A DNA stretch of 64,000 nucleotides, taken from contig NC_059482.1 in NCBI RefSeq assembly GCF_018139145.2, forward strand, positions 21,847,332-21,911,331, read 5' to 3'. The translations under genes were made by a program, and so were the position numbers. Positions 1 through 11,400 of this stretch are shown here, piece by piece. The DNA comes from Gymnogyps californianus. Lineage: Eukaryota > Chordata > Aves > Accipitriformes > Cathartidae. The notes under the pieces are model-generated. The model saw only the letters and a list, made by a program, of their open reading frames with translations. It made no database searches and was not told the DNA's origin. The first letter of the stretch is position 1, and the number at the start of each line of letters is the position of its first letter.

Positions 1-1665
1 ATAAAATTAAAAGAAAAGAGGGAATGAAAGAAAGAGAAATAAATCTGGCGGAGGGATGGGGAGTGGGGAAGCGGCGGCAGAGGCGGGAGCACGGAGGGGA
101 AATAAATTAAAAAAAAAAAAAAGGACCAAGTTAACAACAGCACCAGAAAAGTTACTTCAGTCGAAAGACAGGTCGGTTTTTTTTTCTTTTCCAAGTAATT
201 TTTGTTTTCTGTACAAAATAAGAGAGACACCACGCCCCCACCCCCCCCACCCCCCCCAAACCCAAACATTTGTCACTTGGCATCAGCGGTTCGGGGCAGG
301 AGAAGGGGTGGGGGGGGGAACTAAATCGTTATTCCTAAGGGGGAGGGAAAAGGGGGGCTGCGATGCGACAGACAGCGGGGTGGCGGGGGGGGGGCTATGT
401 ACAGCGGGGGGGGGCCGGGGGGGTTGTGCTTTCCTCCAGCCGCCGGCAGAAATCAGCTGCTTTGCTTTGGGGGGGGGGGTCCTGGGTGAAACCCCCCATC
501 CCCGGATCCCCCCCCCCCCGAGCAGGACCCTGCGCAGGGTCTGCGGGTGCTGAGGGAGAGGGAGGGGGTTTGGGGGGGGCTGGGAGGGGTCCCCAGTGAT
601 CCCCAGGGAGGGCAAAGAGAAGGCTTGGCATCCTCAGTCCTGGTGTCCCCCCAAGTTGGAGGGGGCTGTACTGCCTGTCCCCCCGCTGTCCCCTGCCCTC
701 TCCCACATGCCCCCCCCCCCCCCCCCCGCCACCCCGCAGCCCCCTCCCCGCCGCTTCTGACCCCCGAAATGGGGCTGAGCCGTGCTGGCCCCAAGCAGGC
801 AGCCGGGGGGGACGGGGACAGGGCCCCCCCCCCGCTCCTGGTGCTGCTCCTGCTGTGGCCCCCGCTGGCACCGTCCCCTCCTGCCGGGGCTGGGGACACC
901 CGCCTGCGCCTGGGGAGGGAGACGGGGAGAGAAAACACAGAGAGAAGAGGCAAAGAGAGAGGAAAAAAGGAAAAGAGAAAGAAAGGAAAAGAGAGGGAAA
1001 AAGGAAAAGAGAAAGAAAGGAAAAGAGAGGGAAAAAGGAAAAGAGAAAGAAAGGAAAAGAGAGGGAAAAAGGAAAAGAGAAAGGAAAAGAGAGGAAAAAA
1101 GGAAAAGAGGAAAGAGGGAAAAAGAGGGAAAAAGAGGAAAAAAGAAAGGAGGAGAAAAAAGAGGAAAAGAAGAGGAAAAAGAAGAGAGGAAAAGAGAAGG
1201 AAAAGAAGAAAGAGGGAAAAAATAGAAGAAAATAGAAGAAAAAGAGGAAAAGAAGAGGAAAAGAAGAGAAAAAGAAGAGAAGAAAAAGGAGAAAAAGAGA
1301 ATAAGAAGAGGAAAAGAGCAAGAGAAGAGAAGAAAGAGACAAATAAGTGAAGAATAAGAGAAAAGGAGAAAGAGGAAAAAAAGAAAAAAGAAAAAAGAAA
1401 GAAAAAAGAAAAAAGAAAAAGAGAAAAGGAGAAAAAGAGGAGAAAAAGAGCCAAAGAGAGAACAAGTGAAGGAAAGATGTAACAAAAGGAAAGGGTCGGG
1501 AGGGGAGGGAAGGAGGAGACAGAGGAGCAGAAAGCGGGGGGCAGCGAGGGAGGGGCACGGGCAGTGGGTGCCGGCGGGTGGGGGGGCTCCCGGGGAGGCG
1601 CAGCGGGTGCCCCCCGGGGGGGTCCATCAGCCGTGGTGGGCACGTCCCCGCTGGCCAGGGCGTCA
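1..1665 (-). other. MTSS2: MTSS2 3' UTR (runs off the window)
   Basis: This is the sequence downstream of the MTSS2 stop on the minus strand. No AATAAA or ATTAAA is visible on that strand between 1665 and 1, so the transcript probably extends beyond position 1. It contains C/G runs, a long pyrimidine-only tract and a less biased U/A-rich end (about 110-290). No coding exon of another gene was seen. Confidence 0.7.
914..1481. repeat. Polypurine/polypyrimidine tract with 34-bp tandem units
   Basis: About 560 bp are almost pure A and G on the plus strand, hence C and U in the MTSS2 mRNA. Near 961-1063 a 34-bp unit (one copy carries an extra A) repeats three times at 961-995, 996-1029 and 1030-1063. 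The rest is degenerate GA-rich microsatellite. Long ORFs through it are compositional. Confidence 0.92.
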
Positions 1666-2438
1666 TCACGATATCCGCGGGGCCGACCTGTCGTTGGTGA
1701 CGGTCCTGCGCAGGCGCACCCCGCGCCGGATGGCCACCAGCATGTCTTCGGCCGGGGGGTCCATGGAGGCTGCCGGGGGGGGCGCGGGGGTCTCCTCGCC
1801 GGGGCCGGACCCCGTGAGGGCGGTGGGGAAGGGGAACTGGCCTTCCCCCAGGGCGTGGGCGCCGGCCACCAGCTCGCCGATCTTCTCCACCAAGCTGTGC
1901 CGGTTGGCGGCCAACTGTTGGTCCTCCTCTTCCTCGGCGGAGAGGTGCTGGCCGGCCCCAGGGTAGACGGAGATCTCCATGGCGCCGCCGCCCCAGGCGG
2001 TGTTGGGAAGGCTCAGCCGCTTGGGCGAAGCTTTGGTAAAATCCAGGGGGTTCGGCGAGGCATCGTCGGCGTAGAAGACGCACTCTTCGCTGCCCACCCG
2101 CGTGGGGCCGGCGTAGCCGGGGGAGTCGGGCACCGTGGGGGTCTTCACGGGGACGATGGGGGGTCGGATGGGGATGGGGCCGGCGTTGGAGAGGGTACGG
2201 CGAACTGAGGGCTTGGTGGAGGGCGTGCGGCGGATGGTGGCCACCCCTGGGGTGGTGCTGGCTGGTAGGTTGGTGCCGGTGGGCAGCCCGGCAGTGGAGG
2301 CGGGACGCTTGGTCTGGATCATCCGCCGGTAGTTCTGGGCGATGTTGCTGTTGCGCGGGATGGTGGAGGACTTGTCGAAGTCACTCTGGGGGTCGCACTC
2401 CACGTCGCCGTTCACCGAGTAGCAGTCATAGTCAGAGC
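1666..2438 (-). CDS. MTSS2: MTSS2 coding exon 15 (Pro-rich tail and WH2)
   Basis: This 773-nt last coding exon starts after ctccccag and encodes GSDYDCYSVNGD, a STIPRNSNIAQNYRR block, a Pro-rich SH3-ligand-like region (GPIPIRPPIVPVKTP) and a C-terminal WH2 motif ending NDRSAPRIS. The stop TGA is at 1668-1666. WH2 motifs bind monomeric actin; the Pro-rich part is where MTSS proteins recruit SH3 partners. Confidence 0.96.
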
Positions 2439-5400
2439 CTGGGGAGGGGGCAGCACGGTCAGCGCGGCTGGGTGGGCGGTGGGCGGCCCAGCTGGCACTG
2501 CCGAGCCCAACCACCACCTTCACAATGCAATCGCAGCCAGCCCTAACCAACGCCGTTGCAGCACAACCACAACCAAACTCAACCACCTCCATTGCAACAC
2601 AATCCCAACTGGCCCCAACCATTGCTGGCACAACATGCTCACCATCAAGCCCAACCATCGCCATCAGAAGGCAACCACAATCAAACCCAACCATCACCAT
2701 CGGAAGGCAACCACAATCAAACACAACCATCACCATCGGAAGGCAACCACAATCACCCCAACCATCACATTGAGATCACAACCAAACCCAACTGTCACCA
2801 TCGCAAAGTGATCGCAACCAGCCCCAGCCATGACCATCACAACTGGCCTCAACCATCACCACCGCACAGTCGTAGTCAAACCCAGCCATCACCATCACAA
2901 CCACCCCAACCACCACCGTCACAACGTGATCACAGCCAAACTCCACCATCACGTGCTCAACAACCGGCTCAGCCAACACGATCACAGCAAAACACGACTG
3001 TCCCCGTGGTTACTTGATCTCCAGCCGCCACCTCCGCTGCTATCACCCACCATCTGCCACCGTCTCCGCCTGTACCCAACCGCTGCGCACAAACACGTCA
3101 CCGCAAACCATCACCAACCACACTCCACACGGTGCTACCTGTTATTGCACTGCTCGGCACAACCGTAGCCATCAGGACCCAACTAACACCCAATTAACCA
3201 GGAAACCTTGTGGTTACCGCATGGCACGACGCTTGTGCCGCACACCGAACCACCAACACACACAATCATTAAATCTTCACCCCACCAGCCCCCATGTGAC
3301 GTGACCCCAGCCTGATGCTACTGACACCCAACACATGCAGAGCTGCCCCAGGACCACCAAAGCCTCTGCCATCCCCTTCCCCTCTCTGGGTGCGATTTTG
3401 GGTGGTCTCAGGTGCTCCTCGCTGCCGCGGGCCAGGTACCTTGGGAAGGGATGGTGTCCTCGGAGCAGGAGGGGGTGGTGGTCTGCGTGCTGTAGCCGCT
3501 GGAGTACTGCAGCGAGTCCCGGCTGCTCTTCTGGTGCTCCAGGCTCAGCCCCCGGGTCAAGACCATGGCCAGGTCGCTGGCGGCGGGGGACACCTCCTCC
3601 CCGTGCTGCGGGGGCAGAGGGGGCACCGTCAGCATGCTGGTTCCTCTCTTGGGAACCCCCAAAAGCCCACCACCTCTGTGCTCTCCCCGCTGGAGCCGGT
3701 ACCTTGGCGGCAATCGTAGCCGGTGACATCCGGGGCCTGGGAGCATCCTCGCCGCTGATGCCCGGGTACCCGCCGGCGGGCGAGCCCATCTCGGCTTCCC
3801 GCAGGTGCTCCACGCGGTCCTTGCGCCGCTGCAGGGTGGGGACCACCGGCTGGTCGTAGGGGCTGGCCTTGGACCAGTCCTGCAATGGGCAAGGCACGGG
3901 GTGACGCCGGGGACACCCGGACCAGGAGCCGAAAGCGGGGCAGGCACCAACGTCCCCCCTCCCCGAGCCACAGGTGCTGCCCAGGACGCTCTGCCCCATG
4001 GCAGGGGCAGGATGGGGGGATCTGGGGGGTGAACCCCATGAGGTGTGGGGGGACCCACGTGTGAAATGCAACCCTGGTGAGATGGGGGACAGCACCGGAG
4101 AGGGGAGGAGAGGAAAAGGAGGGTGCTGCTGCTGAAGGCTTCAACTTTCCACCACCTGCCCGTGCCCCGGCGGCGGAGCAAGAACTAACCGAGGTGGGGG
4201 AGCTGCACTCGCTAACCGACTGGCAGGTTTCGGAGGCCTCCGAGGACGCCGAGCTGGAGGACTTCTGCCGTGCCGCGAGGCCAAGCCGGGAGCCAGAGGG
4301 GGAGAGAAGAGGCGGTTAGCAAGCACAGCCATGGCGCTGGGGTAGAGCAGCATCCGCAGCTTCCCCGGCTGACCCAGGCCCCCGGCCCACGGCAGCAGAT
4401 GCAGGAAGGCGAACAGGATCCAACCCGGCAGCGGGGGCTGCAGAGCCGGGGAGGTGCCGGCCGGGTGAAGCCGGGATGCTCAGCCCAACCCTTCCCGCTG
4501 CTCACCCCAAGCCCTGCGGAACCAACGGTCATTTTGGGGAGCGGGGACAGTCCCCACAGCCACGGCGTTGGGATCCTCGAGGGCTCTCGCCACCGCGAGT
4601 AGCGCCGGGTTTGCAATGCCGGGTTAGCGTGGGCATGGCAAGCCGGTGCTGGCAGTGCCAGGCAGCCCGGCGGCACAGCCAGCACGAGGGATCAGCAGCT
4701 CCCGGGGGGTGCCGAGGGGTCTCGGAGCATCCTTGGCACCGGGGAGGATGCAGGGCGAAGGGGAAGCTTTGCTCCACGCTGTCTGGTGGGGAACTGGCAC
4801 AAACTGGGTGTTACGGGGCTGGGGCAATTGGGAAATACCCTGTTCCCCCGGCACGGGAGGCGGATACCTGTGCCCCATCCCTGGGGGGGTCACAGATGGG
4901 GCTTCTCTGCACCGTGGCCCGTGCCGCCCCTGAACAGGGCTGGCATCCCCCAATATTCCCAATATTTATCTCCTGTGATGCCAACACAGCTGGAAACACG
5001 CCTGGAGGTGGATCCCATCACCTCCGCACCGGACCCTTGTGTTGCACCCAGCAGCACCCACCCATTCTACAGAAGGGGAAACTGAGGCACGGAAGGGGTG
5101 GGCCGGCGGCGCTGACCCCCTCCGTACCTGGCTGGTGATATCCGAGGGCATGGGGGAAGGCGGTTTGGAGTACGCGGCGTCCTGGGAGATGAAGCCGGAG
5201 TCGTGGGAGGAGACGCTGGAGAGGCGGGTGGCGGCGGCGGGGAGCTGCGCCAGGCTGCGGTAGCGATAGGTGGAACTGGGTGAGCAGGTCTGAGCCCCGC
5301 CGGGCCACGCCATGCCACCCTTGGCACTGCTAACGCTGCTGGGGGGGGCGCCGGGGTGGGGGACGGGGACACGCCGGTGGGGAGGACAAAGGAAGGAAAA

Positions 5401-8400
5401 GAGAGTTTAAGACGGAGGTTCGGAGGCGGCGGGGTCCCCAGGGAGCAAGCCCAGCACCCTGCCCCACACCCCAGCCTGGGGAAACTGAGGCACACGGTCC
5501 TCCCTGGGTGTCCCTTCCCCTTCTGGGGTTCCCCCAGTGGCAGGGGACAGGCTGGGGAACATGGCAAAGGTGACATGTTTGCCCCCAGACCCCCCCCCTG
5601 CACAGCTCACATCGTCCCCAAAACCCAGAGGACGGGGCACGTGCCAGGCACCCGTCCTGCCCCATAGGTCCACCAGCCCTGACCCCGCACCCATCCCAGT
5701 GTGCCAAGACCAGTTCCTCCATGTTACTGGGGACCAGCTGGCCATATGGACACGTGGAGGTGGACGTGCACCTCATGAGCATCCCCAAGGACCGTAAGCA
5801 TCATTAGCCCCCTGGGGTTAACGAAGGGGGCTGGATTTCCCGGCAGTGGTTAGGCATGGAGCCCACCCCACCATACCTGCACATGCTGGACTTGCGGGAG
5901 CTGGAGCTGCTGGGTGAGGATGGGGGGGTCTGGTAGGACCAGCTGTAGTCAGAACCCTTCAGGTCCTTGATCACCTGCGGGAAGGATGGGGTTTAAGCCC
6001 CCCAAAGATGCTCCCCCTCCTCCTCTGCCCCCCCCCCCCAGGTCCCCGTCCCCCCCCGCCCCGCTGACCTGCTCGCTGGCGGGGGGCAGCTTGTGGGGCT
6101 CGGCGGTGAGCACCACCAGGTCCTCGATGATGCCCTGCAGGTGGGTGATCTCTCCCAGCATGGTGAGCTCCCCGTTCTGCGGCCAGACAAGGGGAAGCAT
6201 CAGCACCCATCGGGTGGCAGCAACCCTGCCCCCCCCCCCCCAACCCGTACCCCCTCCCAGCCCCCGGCGCTCACCACCACGGGCTGCAGGAAGGTGATGA
6301 AGGTGCAGAAGCGACCCCGCTCCTCGATGAGGGCTTTGCGGACCGCCTGCTTCTCCGTCTCCTCCAGCAGCAGGTACATGTCGTTGACGTCCTGCAGCGC
6401 ATTGTCCAGCTGGGGCTGCAGGTCCCCCTTCCCTGCGAGATGGGGTACCATCAGTGCCGGGCTCCCCTGACACCCCCCCCCACCCCCCCTAAATCTGCTG
6501 GGGGTCCCATGGCCAAGCCAAGGCCACCCCCCGACTCCAGCTGGGAGACATCACCCCATCCAGTGGGTGCCATGGGCCCCCCCCCGTGCCTGTATGCCAG
6601 GAGGGTCCGGGAGCACCCTCACCCCACGGCAGCCCTGGGGAGGGGGCTCCTCTGTCACCCCTGGCACTTGGGATCCGGGGGCCTGCCGGGGTGCCACCGC
6701 CGTGGGGCTGGCATCGCCCGGGATGTGGGGTAGAAGCTAAGCTAAGCTAAAAGCAGGGGCGGGGGGGGACGGCGCAGGGAGCGGAAGGATGGACAGACGG
6801 ACGGAGGCAGCCCTGGCCCCGGGGAGATGGGGAGGGGGAGCAGATGAGGAAGCAGAGGGGGGGCCGGGGGGGGGGGGGCCCAGCAGTTCACTTACCAAGC
6901 AGCTCTACAGGAAGGATGTGGAGGGGAGGGAAGAGAGAAGGAGACAGAGAAAACGTGTGAAAAGAGGCCGAGGGCCGGGGCGCGTGCCCCCGCCTCCCCG
7001 CCAACCCCCCCCCCGGGCCATGCCGGCACCCTCCTTTCTGCAGGGGGGCAGCGGGACACCCCCCCCCCCCGGTGTGTGTGTCCCCCCCCTCCCCAGTTGG
7101 CAGCCAGGGTGCCGCATCCAGGATGCCCGCCCCAGCCAGGGGTGCCGCGGAGGGGCTGGTGGGGGTACCCCCCCCACCCTCCAGGAGACCGCTCCCCCCC
7201 CTCTCACCTTTGCGAGCCTTTTTCTGGAGCTTGAGGGTGTCGGAGGATTTTTTCTTGATCTCGTGGCGGGCTCGCTTGTATTCTGGGGGCACAGAAGTGT
7301 TGTCAGAGTGGACCCCCCCCACCCCAACCGGCGCAGCCCCCCCAGCACGGATCCGGCCCGGCCCCCCCGTACCTTTCGCGTGGTCCTTGTCCAGCTGGTT
7401 GGCAGTTTTCTTCCAGTCCTCAATCCTGTCCTGCAAAGGGTTTATCAGGCTCTCCATGAGGGCGCTGGAGCAGGGAGAGAGAGAGGCAGAGAGCGTGGGA
7501 GAGCGCCGGAGCCAGGGCAGGGGGGGAGCCGTGCCCCCCACCCCGGGGCTCAGCCAACATCCAGCATCTCCTTCTTCAGAGAGGGAGGGCTGAGCCCGGC
7601 CAGCTCGTGTCACTGATGCCCTGGGCATGCTTACTTGGTGAACTGCCGGAGCTTGGCCTCGATGCTGCGGTGCCGCATGCACATGCGGGTCAGCGCGGAG
7701 CCGATGTCCCTCGTGGCACCTGGGGGGGAGCGAAACGCTGCTGAGGGGCAGGGGACACCCCCACACCAGTCCCAGCCCAGCCTGTATACTGGGACCAGGC
7801 TGGCTTGTGGTGGGGACGACCAGCATTGGGATGTGCTGGGCTTTGGGGACACTTTGGGTCGGGGGTGGCTCGCTTTTTCCCCTGATAAATCCACTAAATA
7901 AATAAATCAACATCCACTAATAAATAAAGCACTAAATATCCCTTCCTGCAGCTTCAAAATGAAAACCTGCTCCCAGTTTTTCCCAGTTTGTCTCAAATCC
8001 AGCACTGGGGCAGGGTCAGGGAAGGGGGCGGGGGGTGAGGTACCGTGCAGCCAGCCAGGCACGGACCGAGAAACTGGCCGGCCGGGAACAAATGGCTCTG
8101 GGACCGGCTTCCCTCCCCAGCTCCATGCCAGGCAGCCAGCTGTGTCCCTCACTTCCAGGCACGATCCCAAGCGTATAAAAAGGGAGTCAGAGCTCTCTGG
8201 GGGGATATTGGCCAGCAACAGAAAGCAGGAGCATCCCTTTTTGGTGACTCTGCTGTTAACTCTGAAGCCTAAGGATGGCCACATGGTGGCAGTGCTGCTG
8301 GCAAATACCAGGAAAAGCAGCAATCCAAAATCCCTGGATGCAGGCTAGGGAGTGATATTCTGCCTTTCTCTCCCAAAAAAGCCTCCAGAGACATCTCCCA

Positions 8401-11400
8401 CCCTTTGCAGGAGTTTTGGGCACCCCCCAGCGGTGCGGAAATGGGGGAGCCCATGGGCTGAGGGCCTTCTCCTCCTGCACCGGGGTATTCTCCTAATCCT
8501 GCTCCTAATGCTTTTATCCCGGCTCCTGCTGTTCCTAATCCGATTCCCCTGTGCGCTCATGCACCTCGTGCGAGGCCGCCAGCCGGCCCCCACCCAGTAC
8601 CCTGCCTCAGTTTCCCCACGCTGCCGCTCTGCCTCCCACTCCCCCCAAAAAAGCAGAGATGTCCAGGGGTGTCCCCAAGATGCCACCGCCTGGCGCAGGG
8701 TGGCCCGTGGTGCCGATTCCAGTGGTGCCAGTCACCAGCTGTCCCCAGCATCCCCCCCCTATGTCCCCCCCCTCGCTTTTGGTGCCCGGGCTGGAGGGGA
8801 GCTGGGGGAGCCCTAATCCCCCCGGTGCAGTGGGCCAGTGGGTTTGGAGGCAAAGCTGATCCCAGCTCAAGCTGCTGCCTCCTCCTCCTCCTCCTCCTCC
8901 TCCTCCTCCTTCTCCTTCTCCTCCCCACGCAGCTCCAGATGGCCTGGATGCCGCCAGTCTGCAAACCAGCCCGGGACCATCTGCTTGGCAGAAGCCGAGC
9001 GGTGGGAAGCGGCTCCTTGCCGCCAGTGGGCACCCGGAGAGAGTCCAGGGGTCCGGCCCCCCCATAGCAGCATGGGGGGGGCCCCCACCTGCAGCCTCAG
9101 CTCTTCACGTTGCCTCCAGGGTGGGGGTTCATCCCCGGAGCAGTCGAGCGTGGGCTCCTGCATCTCCCTCCATCTAATCCCCCTTCCCCGGAGCCCCCCG
9201 AAGCAGCCAGGACCCCCCCAGGCACCTCCCAGGTGGGTGCAGGGGACAAGGGGCACCGGGAGGGCGGCTCAGCCCCGGATCTGGATGCATCCCGGCGGGC
9301 AGAGATGGGTGTGGAGGACCACAGCGTGGGGCTGAGCCACCCCGAATCTCCCCGCAAGCAAACTAGCTCCACCAGAAGATGCTGGCTAAGCACCCATGGG
9401 TGGTGAGGAGCAGCATCCACATGGGTGCCCACCCCACCCGCTCCCCAGCCTCAGCTGCACCCCCTCTTTCCAACCCTGCTTCCCAGGGGATGCTCCACCT
9501 TGGGGTGGGGACAGGTTGGACATGTCTCCATGGATGGTGGAGCTGCTGCTTGAAGCCCACCCCAGTCGCGTGAGCGGGGGACACCCCACAGGGGACACTT
9601 GCCACCCGTCCCCCTGCCCGGCCAAGCCCGGGGACACCCACCCCTGGGTGGGGAGGACCCTACCTCGGGTGTTGGTGGCCATGTCGGCCACTTTCTGGAA
9701 GGCATCCAGGAAGGCAACTGCGGCCAGCACCGTGGTCCTGGGGCGGAGAGAGCGAGGGGGGAGCTCAGCGGGCGCTGGGCACCCCGGGATGTGCCTGCGG
9801 GGAGGCGGAGGGGGGGGGGTCCCCGTCCCCACCCCGGCCACTCACCTGAGCTGGGAGTGCAGCTTGGTGGCCTTCGAGTTGAAATCTTCCCAGATGGGGT
9901 AGGAGCTCTGCAAGGAGGGAAGGGGAGAGTGAGAGCCGGAGCCCCTCGCCCCCCCTGCACCCCCTCCCCAGGCAGGGCAAATCCCCCCTTCACCATTACG
10001 GAGGGACGGGGGCAGCTCGGTGGCCGTGCCCGGCGAGGCCCGGCTTCTCTGATGGCTGATAAAGGCTGAGCGCAACCCCGTTTTCCCTCCTGGGTTTTTC
10101 CCTTTCCAGTCTGGCCACGCAACCTCGTAGACCATGGAGACCTCAGGATTTTGGGTGATCTCTTCCTCTTCCTCAAAGGGCTCAAGGCAGCTCATGGGTT
10201 TGGAAATTTGAGGGGAGGAAAGGAGCTGGTGCACAGGCAAGCTTTGAGACCCCGGCCAGCAGCCGAGCAGAGCCCTCCAGCGCCCGTGGCCACCCCCAAA
10301 GCAGCGATGGCCAAAACCATCATCATGGAGGGCTCCAGCCCCACAGCAGGTAGCCCCAGTCCCCGGCTCCCCCGAGCCCACAAGGACCGACGGGGCAGGA
10401 GGGGAGGTCTGGGGTCCCCCCAGCCCTGAATGGGGCAGTTGTGTGGGGACAGGGACAGGTCACAGGTGCCGGGGAGGCCACCCCAGTGCCGTCCTGGTGA
10501 GGCTACCCCGGTGCCATCCTGGCCAGGCCATCCTGATGCCATCCCAGCAAGACCGGTCCCAGTGCCCTTGTGGCAAGGCTGTCCCAGGGCTGTCCCAGTG
10601 CCACCGTCCCAACGAGGCCATCCCAGGGCTGTCCCGGTGCCACTGTCCCAATGAGGCCATCTCAGTGCTGTCCCAGTGAGGCCAGTCCCAGCGGTGTCTC
10701 GGAGATGCCAGTCCCAGTAAGACCATCCTGGTGCCATCCGAGCGAGGCCAGTCCCAGCAATGCCAGCTCCAGTGCCATCCCAGCAAGGCCAGTCCTGGTG
10801 TCATCCCAGCAAGGCTAATCCTGGTGCTACCATACGGCGAGGCCATCCCAGTGCCACCGTGCCAGCAAGGCCAGTCAGCGTTGTCCTGGTGAGGTTAATC
10901 CTGGTGCCATCTTGGCGAGGCCATCCCAGTGCCAGCCTAGCACGGCCAGTCCCGGTGCCACCATCCCAGTGAGGCTATCCAGGTGCCACCATCCCGGCGA
11001 GGCCATCCTGGTGCCATCCCAGCAAGGCTGGTCGCAGTGCCACCATCCCAGCAAAGCCATTCCAGCGAGGCCAGTCCTGGTGCCACCATCCCGGCGAGGC
11101 CATGCTGGTGCTGCCATCCCAGCGAGGCCAGTCCTGGTGCTGTTGTCCTGGCGAGGCCATCCTGGTGCCACCATTTGATGGCAGTGCCAGGGGCTTGCAA
11201 ACTCCCCTAGGGTGGCCACCAGGCTGGCACATGGGCACCGGAGCCAGCTTTGCAGGACATGGGTCACTGCACATCCCCGTGAGCCCAGCTTGGTGGCAAC
11301 CTCTGGGGACAGAGTTTGCACCGAGGGGGCACGGGACCAGCTCAGCGTTGTTTTTTGGGGACCATGAAAGCCCCAATTTCCTCGCGAGCCAGCAAAGAAG

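Noticed and set aside
38..106. AATAAA words on the plus strand near the window start
   Set aside because: They are on the strand opposite to MTSS2 and no plus-strand gene ends there.
395..2083. Long minus-strand ORFs (562, 396 and 283 codons) and plus-strand Lys/Arg/Glu-rich ORFs over 547-1485
   Set aside because: They run through the polypurine/polypyrimidine repeat in the MTSS2 3' UTR. Translations are low-complexity Ser/Phe/Leu or Lys/Arg/Glu strings with no domain.
2479..3168. Asn/His/Pro/Thr-rich ORFs on both strands
   Set aside because: They are shadows of the 36-bp minisatellite inside MTSS2 intron 14.
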